Shown in pieces: positions 30,148 through 43,200 of a DNA stretch of 64,000 nt. This DNA comes from Heterobasidion occidentale (taxonomy: Eukaryota > Basidiomycota > Agaricomycetes > Russulales > Bondarzewiaceae). How positions within the stretch are numbered: the stretch's first letter is position 1; the number at the start of each line of letters is the position of its first letter. The stretch spans positions 31,673 to 95,672 of the forward strand of contig JBCAQO010000021.1 in assembly GCA_039111635.1 (NCBI GenBank), given 5' to 3'. The translations under genes and the position numbers were made by a program. The notes under the pieces were generated by a model. That model was not told the DNA's origin. It saw nothing but the letters and a program-made list of their open reading frames with translations, and ran no database searches.

Positions 30148-33100
30148 CAGGGCATCGAAAGCTCTCGCACTTCCAGGCCCCGTGCTTGCATCGTATGGCA
30201 GGCAGGATTCGGGCTCTCAAGCTCACGAATAAAGCTCGCCGCACCTAGACTCGTCGAATATCAAATCTTCGCCCTTCTTTTCCCTCGTCTTTGCCCTTCC
30301 AGGTGCTTCCTCACCAGCTTCATAACAGGCAGGGGCGACCCCGCTATCCAGCGCAAACATCCTCGGCGGACATCGGTGGTAAACCTGTGACATCGGCGTG
30401 ACGCCCTTTGCAGTCCGACGGCCGTGCCGTTCCATGCCCAAAGATGGTCTCCGCAGCGCTTACCTCTGATCCCCACAGCACCCCAACTTCACGAGCTCCT
30501 CGAGCGGCCGGATAGTTCAGGCTTATGAAGCGCGCGCACATGCTGCATGATCGACAGTGACGCCGTTCCGCTCGTCGACGTCTGGGGTCTGCAAGCGCGC
30601 ACCTTGCGTGCACACGTGCATGCGGGGTCCCCCGAGGCTCGTGCGCCCTCCTTCACACAAGCGGCAACCCTAGAATTGAAGCAGCGGTGAGCGGCCCCTT
30701 TTCTCCATCCAACGTTCCATTCGCGTGAAGGCTGCGTGACGGCGAGTTGCGTCGCGGTGCATAGCTCTGGTTATTATTAGTGTTCACGCGCGAGCGTGAG
30801 CCCCCATCACGTCATGTACGCGTCGTAAGGCGCGTCTCATGCCAACGATCACGTTGCGCTCTGCATCCGCAGGTCAGGCGTGTAAAATTCACAAAGGATC
30901 TGTACTTCGTTTTTGGCTTTCCGCGGCCAATAGATGCGTGTCCCGTGATGATCCAGATGGATCCCTTGGCTGTGAGAAATCGACGTCTCGCTCGGCAACG
31001 TCCCAGCCGACTCGTGTCTGTCGCAATTGATTGCCAATTTGCATCCGCTCGGAGGGGGATGCTGCGGCTCGGACGCCCGAACGTCAGCATCCGCGGGGTC
31101 GTTCTCTTGTGCGCCGTGCGCCGTGTGGCGCCCGTGGGACGCGGGTCATGTTTTCGGGGATGAGACTGAATTTCCCTAGCTTGGATATTATTTACCTTGA
31201 TGCGTCGCTCTCGACTCCCAATTCAGCGCAGATGGCATCTCCAATAAATGGGGGCCCGGAACGGCCGTAAGTTTATTTCGTGTATCCTCGATTTGGACTT
31301 CGCTCAAATCACTTCACCGAAGGTTAGGGCGCGGATCCGTTGTCGAGGTCATGATTTCGGCTACGCTGACTGATGAAATTCACGCAGGTTGTGGGGTGTG
31401 CGAGCGGTCGTGGTGTACACCATGTACATAGTGACGTGAACACTGAATAATGCCTGACGCGATCGTCATACATGGCGTCGACAGATGAATGGTTAACCTC
31501 CATTTGCGACATAGGCCGATCCAGCTCATTATTTAATTTAACAGCGGCCGTGCACCCTTCAAGTACTCCCGCTTCACTTCCAGCCTGGACGGGTGTGCGC
31601 GGTGCGTGAATTCCATGCGTGTGTAACGCAGTTCTCGTGCTGGCTCGGGCGCTATTGATGGCGTAAATTCAGCGTGACGGGCGCAACCGCCCTGCGGGGC
31701 GGCCACAGATTGGGGTGCGTGCACGTCAAAGTCGTGGTGATGGACTGCGCGACCGCCTGGTTGCGCCGCGTCGGGATATCCCGTCGGGGCAGTGGCGGCG
31801 TGGATTTAGGGTGCGTTGGAGGCGGCCCTCGGAGGAGTCGTCGGATTGGTCCTGGGGCGGACGGGGAATTGAATTTCCTCGCTCGTTGTATCCTGCTGCA
31901 TCATGGGCATGAAACGGCTTGGAATCCGGTCGCGCGCGCGCTCGCCCATGCATGGCATCATTCTCGGGACTTAACGACTCATTGTGCTCGCCGTCACAGC
32001 CTGTGTAAGGACTGTGTAAGGTCCAGGCTACGCGCGCGGACAATGCCGGGAAGCGCCGGGAGGGATTTGGCGGCACCCCAAACATCACTTACAGTTGTTG
32101 GCCGGCCCTGGTGTGACAACCCTTGATTCGTACATATGATGCACGATCCAGGCTCAAGTGCGCGGGAACGCGAGTCCATCAAGGACCCGTTTACGAAGAT
32201 TCGCGGTTCTTCGGTCACCTGTATTTTTCTGTCTCCAGCTGAGGTTTGCGTCAGGTTGCGACGTCCCGCTCAGGGGTGATACTCTCCCAGTGAAGCCCCG
32301 CGGCGGGCGAACCTCCGAACCACGACGCCTTCCTCTTTGGGAAGACAATGGCCGCAGCTCACGTATAGACGCGACGGCTTCACTCGATCCGCGTACAATG
32401 GCAGATCTGCGCGCCGCCAGCGACTCCCCGTTTTCTTTGTTCTTTCGATGCCGAGGCGCACTTCTGTGCGCGAGCGCACCCGGGCGACGGCGTAGGCCTG
32501 CCCGCTGCTGAAATGGGCTTGTGGACGCGTATGCAACCAAGGGCTCCGAGTCCGTCACTGGTACTCGGCAACGGTGCGGGATTCACAGGCGTGGATTTGC
32601 AAGATCGTCTCGATGACAACGGCGGCAGTCGTCGCAGGCAGGCCGCTGCAGGCTCTCCGGCCGGACACCTCGCTTCGAAATACTGCATGTTCCACTTATG
32701 TTCCTTGGAAAAAAAATAGTATTTACTGCTTATGGGTCCGCATGTTACAATCTTTTTTAATTACCTGGTTAGCACATTGTCCTGATCGATCGCGCGTAAG
32801 TACACGGTGCCGATGCTATTGTTGATTCGAAGCACCAAAATCTGTGTTGAGTAGGGACACTGTAGGGACCGCTGATCCGGAGGTCCTAGATCGGACCATA
32901 TCATTTTGACGGACAGCGATAGCTTTTTATAAAAACGAAATACTCTTATACGTATTTAGCGAACAATGAATTCTGGAATTCAGAGGACGAAGCATAGCGG
33001 TTTCTGCCGGCGGGACTTGGGGGGCTAGAGAAATGATCCACGTGACTTCCCCAGAGGCGAGGGCAATGGATTCTCCATCCATTTTTGCCTCTTGTAGATT

Positions 33101-33643
33101 CACTTACGGACCATCATCGCACGCTACAGCCTTTCGTTCATCATGATGAGCTGTGTCAGGATCTATGTGTGCTAAAACTGTTTGACGTTTCACAATTCCC
33201 ATGTTCCTAGTCGATTCTCGTCCCACTCATGACCGCAATACTCACAACTGCAGCATCAGATCGTAGCTCTGATCTGAACGAGGGGAAGATAGGACCGTCC
33301 GAGATGTGAAAGACACGTACTCAGGGCACGCAGCCGATTGTTCAAGCGCTCAGACATGTTCTATTAGGCTCGCAGCACCCTTAGTAGCGTTCATTCACGA
33401 CTTCTGACCTCTGATATTGACGCTCATGTGCCGTTCTGCAGAGAAGTGTGGTGCCGGTGACGGGCATAGACACAACGCGCCTCCCGATTGGTGGCTTGTA
33501 GATCGCTGGATACTGCGGGTGAGTAGGCCTCATGATCAGTCTGCGCTTATCCTCCTACTTAACGACTCGCGCAGACAGGCTGCGGCATGCAACCTCTCCT
33601 ACACCTCTCCTAGCTTTTGACTTTGTATCCTCCACACCATAAC
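30148..33643. other. intergenic stretch before RdRP copy 2, no gene recognised
   Basis: About 3.5 kb of GC-rich DNA with many short overlapping frames, none with a motif or a coherent exon chain. The last 900 bp (32700-33640) are more AT-rich and may hold the promoter of RdRP copy 2. No LTRs or terminal repeats were noticed. Confidence 0.5.
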
Positions 33644-36600
33644 ATGGAAGTGAATCTACGTGACATCGACAATAAAGCCTCCCGCTACGATGTGATCAAA
33701 GCGTTTGAGAAAGTTCTACATGACCCTGACCTATATAATCCCATGAATCGATCGAACAGAAGCCGACCACCTAACTTTCATGTTTATCTCTGTCCAGGCC
33801 CACCCGACGACGATGGGAACCATGGCTCCGGTACGCTGGTGGTTGACTCTTGGATTGGCACTCGATTGTTGCGCTGGTTGGACGAGGGGCACAAGATTCG
33901 TATCCTCGACAAAGATATCGCGACGCAGCATTCTTCACGCATAGTCCCCCACCGGACTGCGCAGATCTTGGAAAGAACACCTTATGTGGACCCCGAGCGC
34001 GAGCGTACGCGAGAAGAGATTATACAGAAGCTCGATCATCGCCTACAGCTAGATCAAGTTCAATTTGGCGTTTGGCATGCTCACACGCCAGAGTCTTCTT
34101 CTCAACCTTTAAGAGCCTTTTCAGTAGAGTATGGTCTCGATTTTACCAAGAAACCGATTGGCCATCTCAAGCTCGAATATGACAACAAGTTGATCCGCAT
34201 AGAAGTACGTATGAGCACTCAGCTGTTTTGCATACGCACTCACTCTCAACGTATGGTCAGTACGGTGGCTCTCAAACCCAGCCCTATAACATCGTGATCA
34301 GATTCTCTAACGTTCGAAAACTCGAAACCGTCATTGATACCGGAAAAGCTTGTGAGTGAGGTAACCAAATGACGAGCACACCTACTGATTTATTCGCCGA
34401 AGATATATTTGTGGATATGCTGGTTCCTCCCGCTTTGGAATTCCGAGATCGCGCAGTTCAAGATGGTCAACGTCGGCCGTACAAAGATCGAGACCGTATC
34501 CCTGCGTTGAATATCGTGCACGCTCGAGTCGCACCTTACGCATATCAGCTGCGAATTTGTCTGCACGATGTCAAAGACTTACACCGCTTCCGGCAGCTTT
34601 GTGGGGATGCCAAAGCCCCTCGTCCCGAATCAGTGCCCAGGATCTTTGTGTTCTGGCGCGATTTTTTCTCGGGAGTTCAGCTTTCCAAGATAGACAATTG
34701 GGTGAGATCTATGGAATGGAAGAATGCGTTTCAGATCGAGGCGCTTCTTCGACATGGTCTCCTCAATCCCAGAGAACTTCTTTACGAACTCCGTGATCCC
34801 ATCGACCGTATCTGCCAACAATACGGCAAGGGCGCAAGCGAGATATTGCGCAGACTCACCGTCTCGCTGCGGAGGAGTCGTTCAGCCAGATTGATTGAGA
34901 TCTTTGAAAAGGTCCGTGCCGAATACGAGGATGCGAAGCCGTTGACAGCCCCTCCCGGTGCATTTCTATGTCACCACGTCACTATCACCCCCACTCGTCT
35001 GATCCTCGAAGGACCATACATAACCCAATCCAATCGTGTCATTCGACACTACCAGGACCACGATCCTGACCTGGTCGAGAATTTTATTCGAGTCGATTTC
35101 CGCGAGGAGGATAGGACGTCTTATCGGTGGACAGGAAACGTTGATGGCGCATGGTTTCTCAAAGAGCGTGTCGGCGGTACTCTCAAGGGCGGGTTCGAAC
35201 TTGCTGGACGAACCTTTCAATACCTCGCACACTCGAATTCCTCGCTTCGGGACCATGCTGCGTGGTTCATGTCGCCTTTTATGGATCCTGAGGAGGGTGT
35301 CGTCGCTGCAGGCAGGATACGTCAAAGGTTGGGGGACTTCACTAGCATCCTCAATCAACCCTCGAAATATGCAGCTCGCATAGCGCAGGCATTCACTTCG
35401 ACGGACTCATCTGTAAAAATTCGAAGGGACCAGTGGGAGGAGATGCCTGACCTTGGCCCAGAGAGATACTTGCATACTGATGGTGTGGGGACTATTTCAA
35501 GAGAGCTCAACGACATGATCTGGGATACGCTCCGCAAGAAAAACGTGAAAATGGGATCAACTGTGTCAAACCTTCCGCGGTAGGTGCCAAGCTTATTTTG
35601 GACGATCATGACGTTCATCGCCCTCGTCTCATAGTATCAAATTCGCTTCTGGGGTATAAAGGTGTTGTGGTCGTGGACGAACGACTGACGGGGGTCAAGA
35701 TGCGCCTTCGCCCCTCGATGAAGAAGTTTCTTGTGCATGAAGACGACGAAGCAGACATCGAAATCGCAAGAGCTTTTGATCACCCGAATGCAAGCTATCT
35801 GAACAGGTTCTTATACATGTATCGCTCATTTTTGCCATGAACTCAAGACCTCGTTTTAGACCCGTGATAATGGTATTGGAGGACAGAGGAGTTCACAAAA
35901 ACACTTTCATGGATCTCCAGGAAAAATCGAAGGCTTCTATATACATGGCCATGGATTCACTGAACAACTTTTGCACCCTTTTGACGGACCATGGTTTGGG
36001 ATCAGGTTTTTCTCTATCATTCGTATTCGAACAGCTGAGCAAACTCAAACTCGATACAAAGCCGGGAAAGCAAAAGATATTAACGACGACCCCCTTTCTC
36101 GGTCGTCTGGGTGTTTACTCCATGTACCACGTCCTTCGAGACATCAAGTATCGCGCGCGCATTCGGGTGCCGAATGGTCATCTTCTCGTCGGGGTTGCAG
36201 ACGAAGGCAACAGTTATATCAACGAGGGCGTTGATCCCGACGAAGTTTTTACTTTGAAGGAAGGCCAGATCTTCGGTTCGATGATCCTCTTTCCCGGGGA
36301 CTGCTCAACCTTGACCAGTCTATTCTTCCTTCGCAGCTTGCGTTCAAGAATCGGCGCAGCATGAGCCCCGATGGTTGAAGGGATATTGTGTAATATCGAG
36401 GAGTCCAGTTGTACATCCCGGCGATGGTACGTCACACCACACTGTCTCGTCGAGGGACACATCCTCACCACATATCCATCGGCAGTCAAGAGAGTGTGGG
36501 CAGTCGGAAAGCCCCCTGAAGACAAGCTATGCTTTTTCAGAAACTTGAAAAATGTAGTCGTCTTCCCTACAAGCGGTGAGTCGTATTGTATCATCGTTTC

Positions 36601-37876
36601 AACGTGACTAATTCGTGAGTACGGTAGGCAATCGATCTTTGGCCTCTTGTCTAGGTGGTGGCGACCTGGATGGGTAAGGTTCAGGTTCTCCTTCATCGGG
36701 AATGACCTTCCGACCTCTCTCCACACAGCGATCTGTTCGATGTCTATGCACAAAATCCGAAATTGCTTCCCACTCTCGAATGTGAGCCGGCTGAGTACGA
36801 TCCGGGCGAGATCCGTAAGGTCGAGTGGGATAGTACGGTAGAAGACATCTGTGACTTCTTCGTCGAATACATCAACTCCGACGTATTGGTATGCTTTTGG
36901 GAATCTTCAATAGGAGCGCAAACTGATAACTGTTTGAAGGGCCTCTTGTCCGACAGGCACCTGACCATTGCTGGTATGCTACCACGAGCTGTCTTTCTAC
37001 AGTATCAATCCAGTTTTGACCTATATGTGGTCTTCTTACAGATCAATCTGGAGTGAGCATGCTCTCTTTCGCTGTCATTATTTATCTGAATTCACGCGGA
37101 CTTTAGAAAGGAACTTTTGACCCGCATTGCATGCGCCTTGCCGGTTGTGTTCGCAGGCCGTTGATTACGCAAGAAATGGGGTGCCCGTCGATCTCAAGAA
37201 CAACAAGCTCCCTCGAATGCTCATCCCGTTCAAGCCAGACTGGAAGCAGAAAGGCTCCGGTTCGCGAAGTGCAGATTTTTACGAATCGGGTCGTGCATTA
37301 GGGCATCTTTTCCGCGGCGTCGACTTGCCTGATCCGAATATGCCACTCAAGATCGTGGACTTGAATATGGGGCACCTACTCTCCGATCCTGTGTCCCTTG
37401 TCCTCATCCCGCGTGTGAGATGCGCGCTTGGCGACCGATACACTCACTCGAATGGCAAGAGCGCCACGGCCGCCACGCTATTCGCTCAGTACTCCCGCGA
37501 GCTGCAGTACATCCGTGTAACGCATACGCTAAGTGAGAATCCTGACATCGAACTGACCGAGGAAGAAATCGTCGTGGGCACAATCATCGCCAACTGTACA
37601 GACATGCGCTGGCATAGGGAACGCAAGTTTCGCATGCGGCAGCACGTGGACATGCTCGTCGCCGAGACTCGACAGCGCTTGATGCCAGCGGCCTCAGATC
37701 CAGATGCGACAGAGGACGAGGATCAGTCAAGGCTAAAGACATCGCTGCAGGATGCTTGGGAGGCGTGGGCGTGGAGTTTGAGGCATGCAAACCAGGAAGG
37801 GTCAAGCAGCTTTGGTTTGATCGCGTTGGGAGTTATTTTCGATGGTTTGAAGCGACTCGGAGCTCTGTCGGGGTGA
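33644..37876 (+). CDS. RNA-dependent RNA polymerase (RNAi type), copy 2
   Basis: Start ATG 33644 (MEVNLRDIDN); exon 1 ends at 34204, exon 2 is 34261-34351, and exon 3 starts at 34403. Conserved blocks match copy 1: PYAYQLRICLHD, HHVTITPTRLILEGPYI, LHTDGVGTIS, GYKGVVVVDERL, RIRVPNGHLLVGVADE, YCVISRSPVVHPGD and catalytic GGGDLDGD (about 36655-36730), again split by an intron after DLDG. The C-terminus (LCSQAVDYARNG, ELQYIRVTHTLSE) ends at 37876. Three one-base losses are inferred, near 35560, 35648 and 37137, so it may be a pseudogene or carry sequence errors. It is divergent from, and clearly older than, a recent duplicate of copy 1. Confidence 0.85.
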
Positions 37877-38027
37877 GGAATGCTTGCTTGGCTATTTCCC
37901 TTCAGCTTCGCTCCATTGGCTTATAAGTGCTTTTTTGTGCATGACATCTTACCACATACATATGCAATTCTCGTACTTTGTCCGAGCGCTCGCATATTCT
38001 GAAGATGGTCGGGTATTGACATTTGCA

Positions 38028-39164
38028 TCAAGTCGATATTCGAGCTGCTAACTCCGAAGACAAAGGCAGGCCTGTTGTCGGGTGCGGTACAAATGCCGAG
38101 CGGATAGTTTCGTAGACCCGCTGTTCCCAGGTGACCAAGTTTACTCGGCGCGCAACTTCGATACGGAGTTCGTCGGCGCTGTGAAGCAAGACGTAAAGGT
38201 ACGCAAAGGCGAGCGCATCGAGCGCTGTCGGGCCTCTGGAAATAAAATATAGAAAGATACGATGGGATGAAGATGTAGGAGTTCAGGCGTACAGGGCTGA
38301 GTAGGGATGTCACGTACTCTGAGCCCAGGAACCACTTGTCTGTGCCTAGACGTTCGCTCAATGACGCGATTGCTTCACGGTAACGGGATTGGATGGACTT
38401 GATGGGAAGTCGAGAACCATATGGGCGAAGCAGAGACGAGATGCCAGTCATGGGAGTGGGAGGTGGTGTGAGTAGGGTTTCTATCGGACGTGCGGCATTC
38501 AAAGCAGGAAGCTGCAGAATGGTCTGATAAAAGAACGACGGCAAGGGTTGTGAGAGAGTCTGGAAGCAAAGATAATATACATTATGACAGGTTCTAGTCT
38601 GTGAGCAAGTGAGCAGACGTACTAATGCTGCCTGAACGTCTCCTTCCAGGAGCGCAACCCACGCATGACTCTCATCTCGAGTAGCAACATCACGATATCC
38701 CTGCAAGTCTCCCAGAGGGCCCAGACGCTCGTCGACCCAAGCAGGGATATTATGCGCTGCTAATAGCTCTCCATCCTTATCCTTCGTCAAAGGCAGCTGG
38801 AGATTCGGCAAACGCTCTCCAAGTGCACCTTCCGCTACAACATCCCAGCGGACCTGGACTTCAGAGACACCACGCAGTGCTAGGTGTGCCTGCCATTTGA
38901 GACATTCTACGTCTGCGCTGAGTAGGTCGTGCGCGCCGGAAGGAGCGGATGGGGATGTATCCAAAGTGTGGGACCTGTTATTGGGTACTTGTCTGGAAGT
39001 GGAATGGCAGGGTACGTGTGCAGTGGAAATAAGGCGAAGAACTTCGCGAGTGGTGCTGGGAGCTTGAGCAGTCCTGCACGAAATGAAGACGACGAGGACG
39101 AAGACGAGGCCATGGGCGACGACGTTAGGTTGAGACCGACGATGAGCTCCAAACGCGTCGCCAT
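38028..39164 (-). CDS. metaxin/SAM37-like mitochondrial outer membrane protein
   Basis: Three exons (39164-38623, 38559-38318, 38235-38028) give about 330 aa once one missing base is allowed in the GGGG at 38951-38954 (plus strand), where GPTLWIHP must join SAPSGAHDLL. The total then divides by three. The N-terminal thioredoxin-like part has SADVECLKWQAHLALRG and the C-terminal GST-like part has LGTDKWFLGSE and TALDALAFAYLYVLLHS, as in metaxins and Tom37/SAM37, which help assemble beta-barrel proteins in the mitochondrial outer membrane. Assignment rests on this pattern. It is divergent from VPS54, with an inverted-repeat element in between. Confidence 0.7.
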
Positions 39165-39410
39165 TTCGGGCGAAGATGGTTACATAATCCAGCTATTCTT
39201 GTACCTTTCGACTGCCGCTCACGTCCGTCAACGGCGGGCACATTGCGCACTCTCTTTGCTCGCATTCCTCTCTCTTCATCGCCTTGCACATTGTCGAGGC
39301 AGCTCATCTGCCTGCTATCTCGCGAGACTTTGTAATTCCCCTCTTCATCCTTATCTCGTCGAAGTGAATGTCGAGTCGGTCATAAGGAAACACAGCTGGC
39401 AAACTCTCAC

Positions 39411-40141
39411 TACATCAGCAAACTGGGAAGCGTCTGTACAGAGCTGGACAGACACTCCAGAGCCCCCAGATGCCCCTAGCGAGTCCCCGATTAGACAGAC
39501 ACCATGACTTCTGGCCAGTGTCTGGACATATCTGTCCAGATGCACCATATATGGAAGTGATTAGATAATTGTCGTCAATAGACGACTGCAAAAATCACTC
39601 CGTACTGAGCAGGGATTGAACCTAGAACCTCTTGAACTATTCACTGGCTGAGAGCAATGTTAGTACCAGAATTATCCACTCCACCATATGGCCATGATAT
39701 CCTTTCTCAACAATTAGATTATATTGCGCTTTTTGAGACTTCAAAGAATTTGAGATGCCTAAACTCTGTGAGGTGTCATCTATTTTCGCATTTTTAGCAT
39801 CTATCCATGGAAGAATGATGGCATATGATACATCATTTGAAAGTTATGATACAGGGAAGTATCCCAATACCACTCACAAGCTGAAATCTAACAGATAGCA
39901 CCAATGTCAATTAAAATCTTTGAAGTCCAACAAATGTATTTCTTGATTTTTCGGCACTGTGGAATCTTACATACTTTGCCTTCTGGAAATGTGCTCCTAG
40001 TCAGCTTATTGATAGAGCACCTTATCTGTCCAGATCTGGCCATACACAGACATCTAGCCAGATATCCCCAGATGACCTAAGCATCTAGGAGCATCTGGGG
40101 CTCTGGGACTGGCTGGGACCAGTTACAGGTTTGCTGATGTA
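39411..40141. mobile_element. non-autonomous inverted-repeat (MITE-like) element, 731 bp
   Basis: The left end reads TACATCAGCAAAC and the right end is its reverse complement, GTTTGCTGATGTA. The similarity continues inward imperfectly for at least 70 bp: CCAGAGCCCCCAGATG at 39459-39474 faces CATCTGGGGCTCTGG at 40091-40105. There is no coding capacity. A TA duplication at both ends would fit a Tc1/mariner-type insertion, but the palindromic TA makes this uncertain. It fills most of the promoter shared by the metaxin-like gene and VPS54, ending 73 bp before the VPS54 ATG. Confidence 0.75.
39600..39692 (-). other. tRNA-like sequence inside the inverted-repeat element
   Basis: On the minus strand TGGTGGAGTGG fits a pol III A box, and GGTTCAATCCC about 60 nt downstream fits a B box. 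No acceptor stem closes and the T stem is imperfect, so it is not a working tRNA. It may be a SINE remnant or a tRNA-derived pol III promoter captured by the element. Confidence 0.4.
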
Positions 40142-40213
40142 ACCACCTCGCGCATTCTTCCTTCCGTCTGGCTTAGGGACCATATCCTTTGGTGCTTACA
40201 GCTGTTGTCCATT

Positions 40214-43200
40214 ATGTCGGATCGGATGTCCAGTCCATCGCGGCCCACGAGCCCCGTGGGACCTCTTCCAGATATTGCTACGGCGCGTCCCGCGTACAGG
40301 TTCAACTGGGACGCATCGCGTCGGCAAGGTCCAGGGAGCATCTCAGAGACGACGGAAGGGAGAGGCGACTACTTCAATGCTACTCCTCGAGTCGACATCT
40401 ACGGCACAGCGTCTACAAGCGTTGTGAACGCCGTGCCATCCCAATGGAGTAGCTCTAAGCACGGATTTCATGGTGCGCCTTTTGTTCAGCTTTTTTGGAT
40501 TCCCTTTTATGCGTAAATATGACAGCAATTTCGACCGTTGTCAACAATCCGCACAAACGATCCGATCCTCCCAAAGCGCATGCGGCAGTCCCGTCTGTCC
40601 CTCTCGCCGACCTCCCTCGTGTACGACGAAAGGATTTCGATGCATACCTGAATGCAATTGGTCCGGAGTGGGACCGCTTCCAAAAAGCGTTGAGCTTGGG
40701 CGCGAAGGGGCCGCTCAAATTGGCACAGCATCGACATCGTCTTCCGCCCTGAACCCGTCCTCACTAGACGTAGACTTTTCTGTCCCCGAGACACCACGGA
40801 CACCGCGCCTTACTAAAGCCCTCCCTCCACTCACCTCTATTCCCCAGGTATTCTTCGACCCGAAATTCAATCTCGGCGACCCCCGCACTTTTAATGCCGT
40901 CGCGGAAACATCCTCCTTCACATCCCACTCGCTACCCTTTTCAGATCCAACGACCCCAACGACCCCGTTCGATCCATCTGCCCTCGCTCACTCTCTCCCT
41001 TTGCTTGAAAAGCTGTCTCATCACGCGGACACACTCGAGCAACATCTCGTGCACGAGATAGCGCGCCGCGCCACGCCGTTCTTTGCCGCTCTCACGAATC
41101 TTCAGGATCTGCAGGCCGAGTCCTCACGTTGCCTTGCGCGCATTCAGTCGCTGCGATCTCAGCTGCAAGACGTAGACAAGCATGGGGCGATGCGCGGGCT
41201 CGAGGCAGTCAGACGAGAGGCACGGCTGGGGCACCTCAAGCGAGTCCGAGAAGGTGTGCGATTTGCAGGAGGCGTGGTTGAGATGGTAGGGTTGGCGAGA
41301 AACTTAGTCGGTGCAGGGCAATGGGGAGAAGCCTTGAGTGTGGTAGAAGGTCTGAAGATGATGTGGGAGTCGACATCATATCCTTCTGCAAACGGCAATC
41401 AGCCGCCAAGCGGGCTGCTACAACCAGTATTAGAGGAACCTCCAGATAGCTGGGAGAGCATCTCGACTGCGTCTAGGACCGCGTCGAAGTCTTCAGCGGC
41501 GGTGCCGCTGTCTCAGCTCAAGGCGTTCGCTTCATTACCCAGCCAGCTTCAGGTCCTGACGCTAGAAATTGCTGCATCATTGACGACAGATGTCGTCGGC
41601 GTGCTGAAGGTCGACCTTGCTCAGCGCGTGCACGGTTCGCGTGATCCCGCGCAAGCGAGTTCACACACCGAGCTGCGCGACCGGCTGCGACCCCTTGTAC
41701 TCGGGCTTGTGAGGACGCGGAGCGTGCGAGAAGCGATGTCAGAGTGGAGAGGTGTTGTACTGGGTGAGGTCAAGGGAGTCATCAAGCGAGTGCGTGTACT
41801 ACAATTTTCTGTCAATTCAAAAAATCTTGAGATCTTGAATTTTCTCGCTCATGATTAGCATATACCGGCATTCGACCTTGAAGATGAGGACCCAAAAGCG
41901 TCTCGAAAGGGGGCGTCAGATCGACCGTAAGACCAGCCTTGATGTACTATTAAGATAAGTTTACTGACGATGTTTTTAGCTGGGTGGGTGATGTGCGAAC
42001 AATGGCCCATGATAAGTTTTTGCACCTGCTCCGGGGAGTCTACGCAGATTTTCTTGGCTGCATAGAAGGTCTCCAAGATTTGAACAGCGTCTTTCTCGAA
42101 GTTCTCGAGGCTACCTCGTGTGTGGATATTGCTCTCTTGCAGTGGCTGATATACTCACCCCCTTGCAGACAACCAGACATACCCATGGATATGGCTGCTG
42201 CACAAGACGCCTTGTTCGACATTTTGTCGTCCTCTGCAGAGAACGCCAACGTATTGGCTTCGAAGGCACTATCGGCCCGCGCGGAGCAACACTCTAAGCT
42301 TGAGCTCCGCGAATTCGTCGAGTTGTTCAACGAGAGCTGGAGCTTTGTCGTTCGATGCGAAGTCATCTGCAGACGCATGATCGTCGGTCTCCGCGGCGTC
42401 GTTGTCGGACAAGTAAACTACTCGCTCTTTCTCTCTGTACTTGGCTGACGGCTCGTTGGTCAGGCCAAATCGTTTCTGCAAACCTTCCATCAATCTAGGA
42501 TATCGCAGTCCGCCAAACTGGTCGAGGACGAACAGTGGTCGCAAGCGGATGTCCCGCAATCGCTGCAACACATCGCCGACGTTCTGGTAGACGCCGCGGT
42601 CCATGATCCTCACGATTTTGTCTTGAGAATAGCCCCGGCGGTCTCTGGCCCTCCTCCTCGCCCCTCCCTCGCTATCTACGCTCATGCCTCCATATTCCCC
42701 ATCATCCTCTCGACCATCCTCGCCCTTATCCCCTCGTTCTTCTTTACCCCGCCCCGTCTCCCCCCGCCCCGTCTCTCCCCGCCCTCCACCAAATGGCACA
42801 TCGCCATCTAAGCCAAGCAAGCATATCCGTATCGAGGAACGCAGCTACTTTGCTGTCTCCGCGACGCAGGAGGCACTGATCCTGCTCACGGACTATCTCA
42901 AGGTCATCGTGAACCTCAGTCTCCTGACCACGGACACTATGAGCCGCGTGATCGAGTTCCTGAAGGCGTTCAATTCGAGAACGTGCCAGGTCGTGCTCGG
43001 TGCGGGCGCGATGCGCAGTGCAGGCTTGAAGAACATCACGGCCAAGCATCTCGGTACGTTGCAAATGCCGCGCGTTCGTCTTTTTGTTCAACTTTTGCGT
43101 TGTTTAATAGCACTTGCCTCTCAGTCGCTTTCGATCATGATCGCACTGATTCCCTATGTGCGTGAAACGTTCCGAAGACACCTGAATCCGAAGCAAGCGG

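Noticed and set aside
39600..39692. A functional tRNA on the minus strand
   Set aside because: A- and B-box-like motifs exist but the acceptor stem does not pair and the T stem is poor, so it is listed only as tRNA-like.
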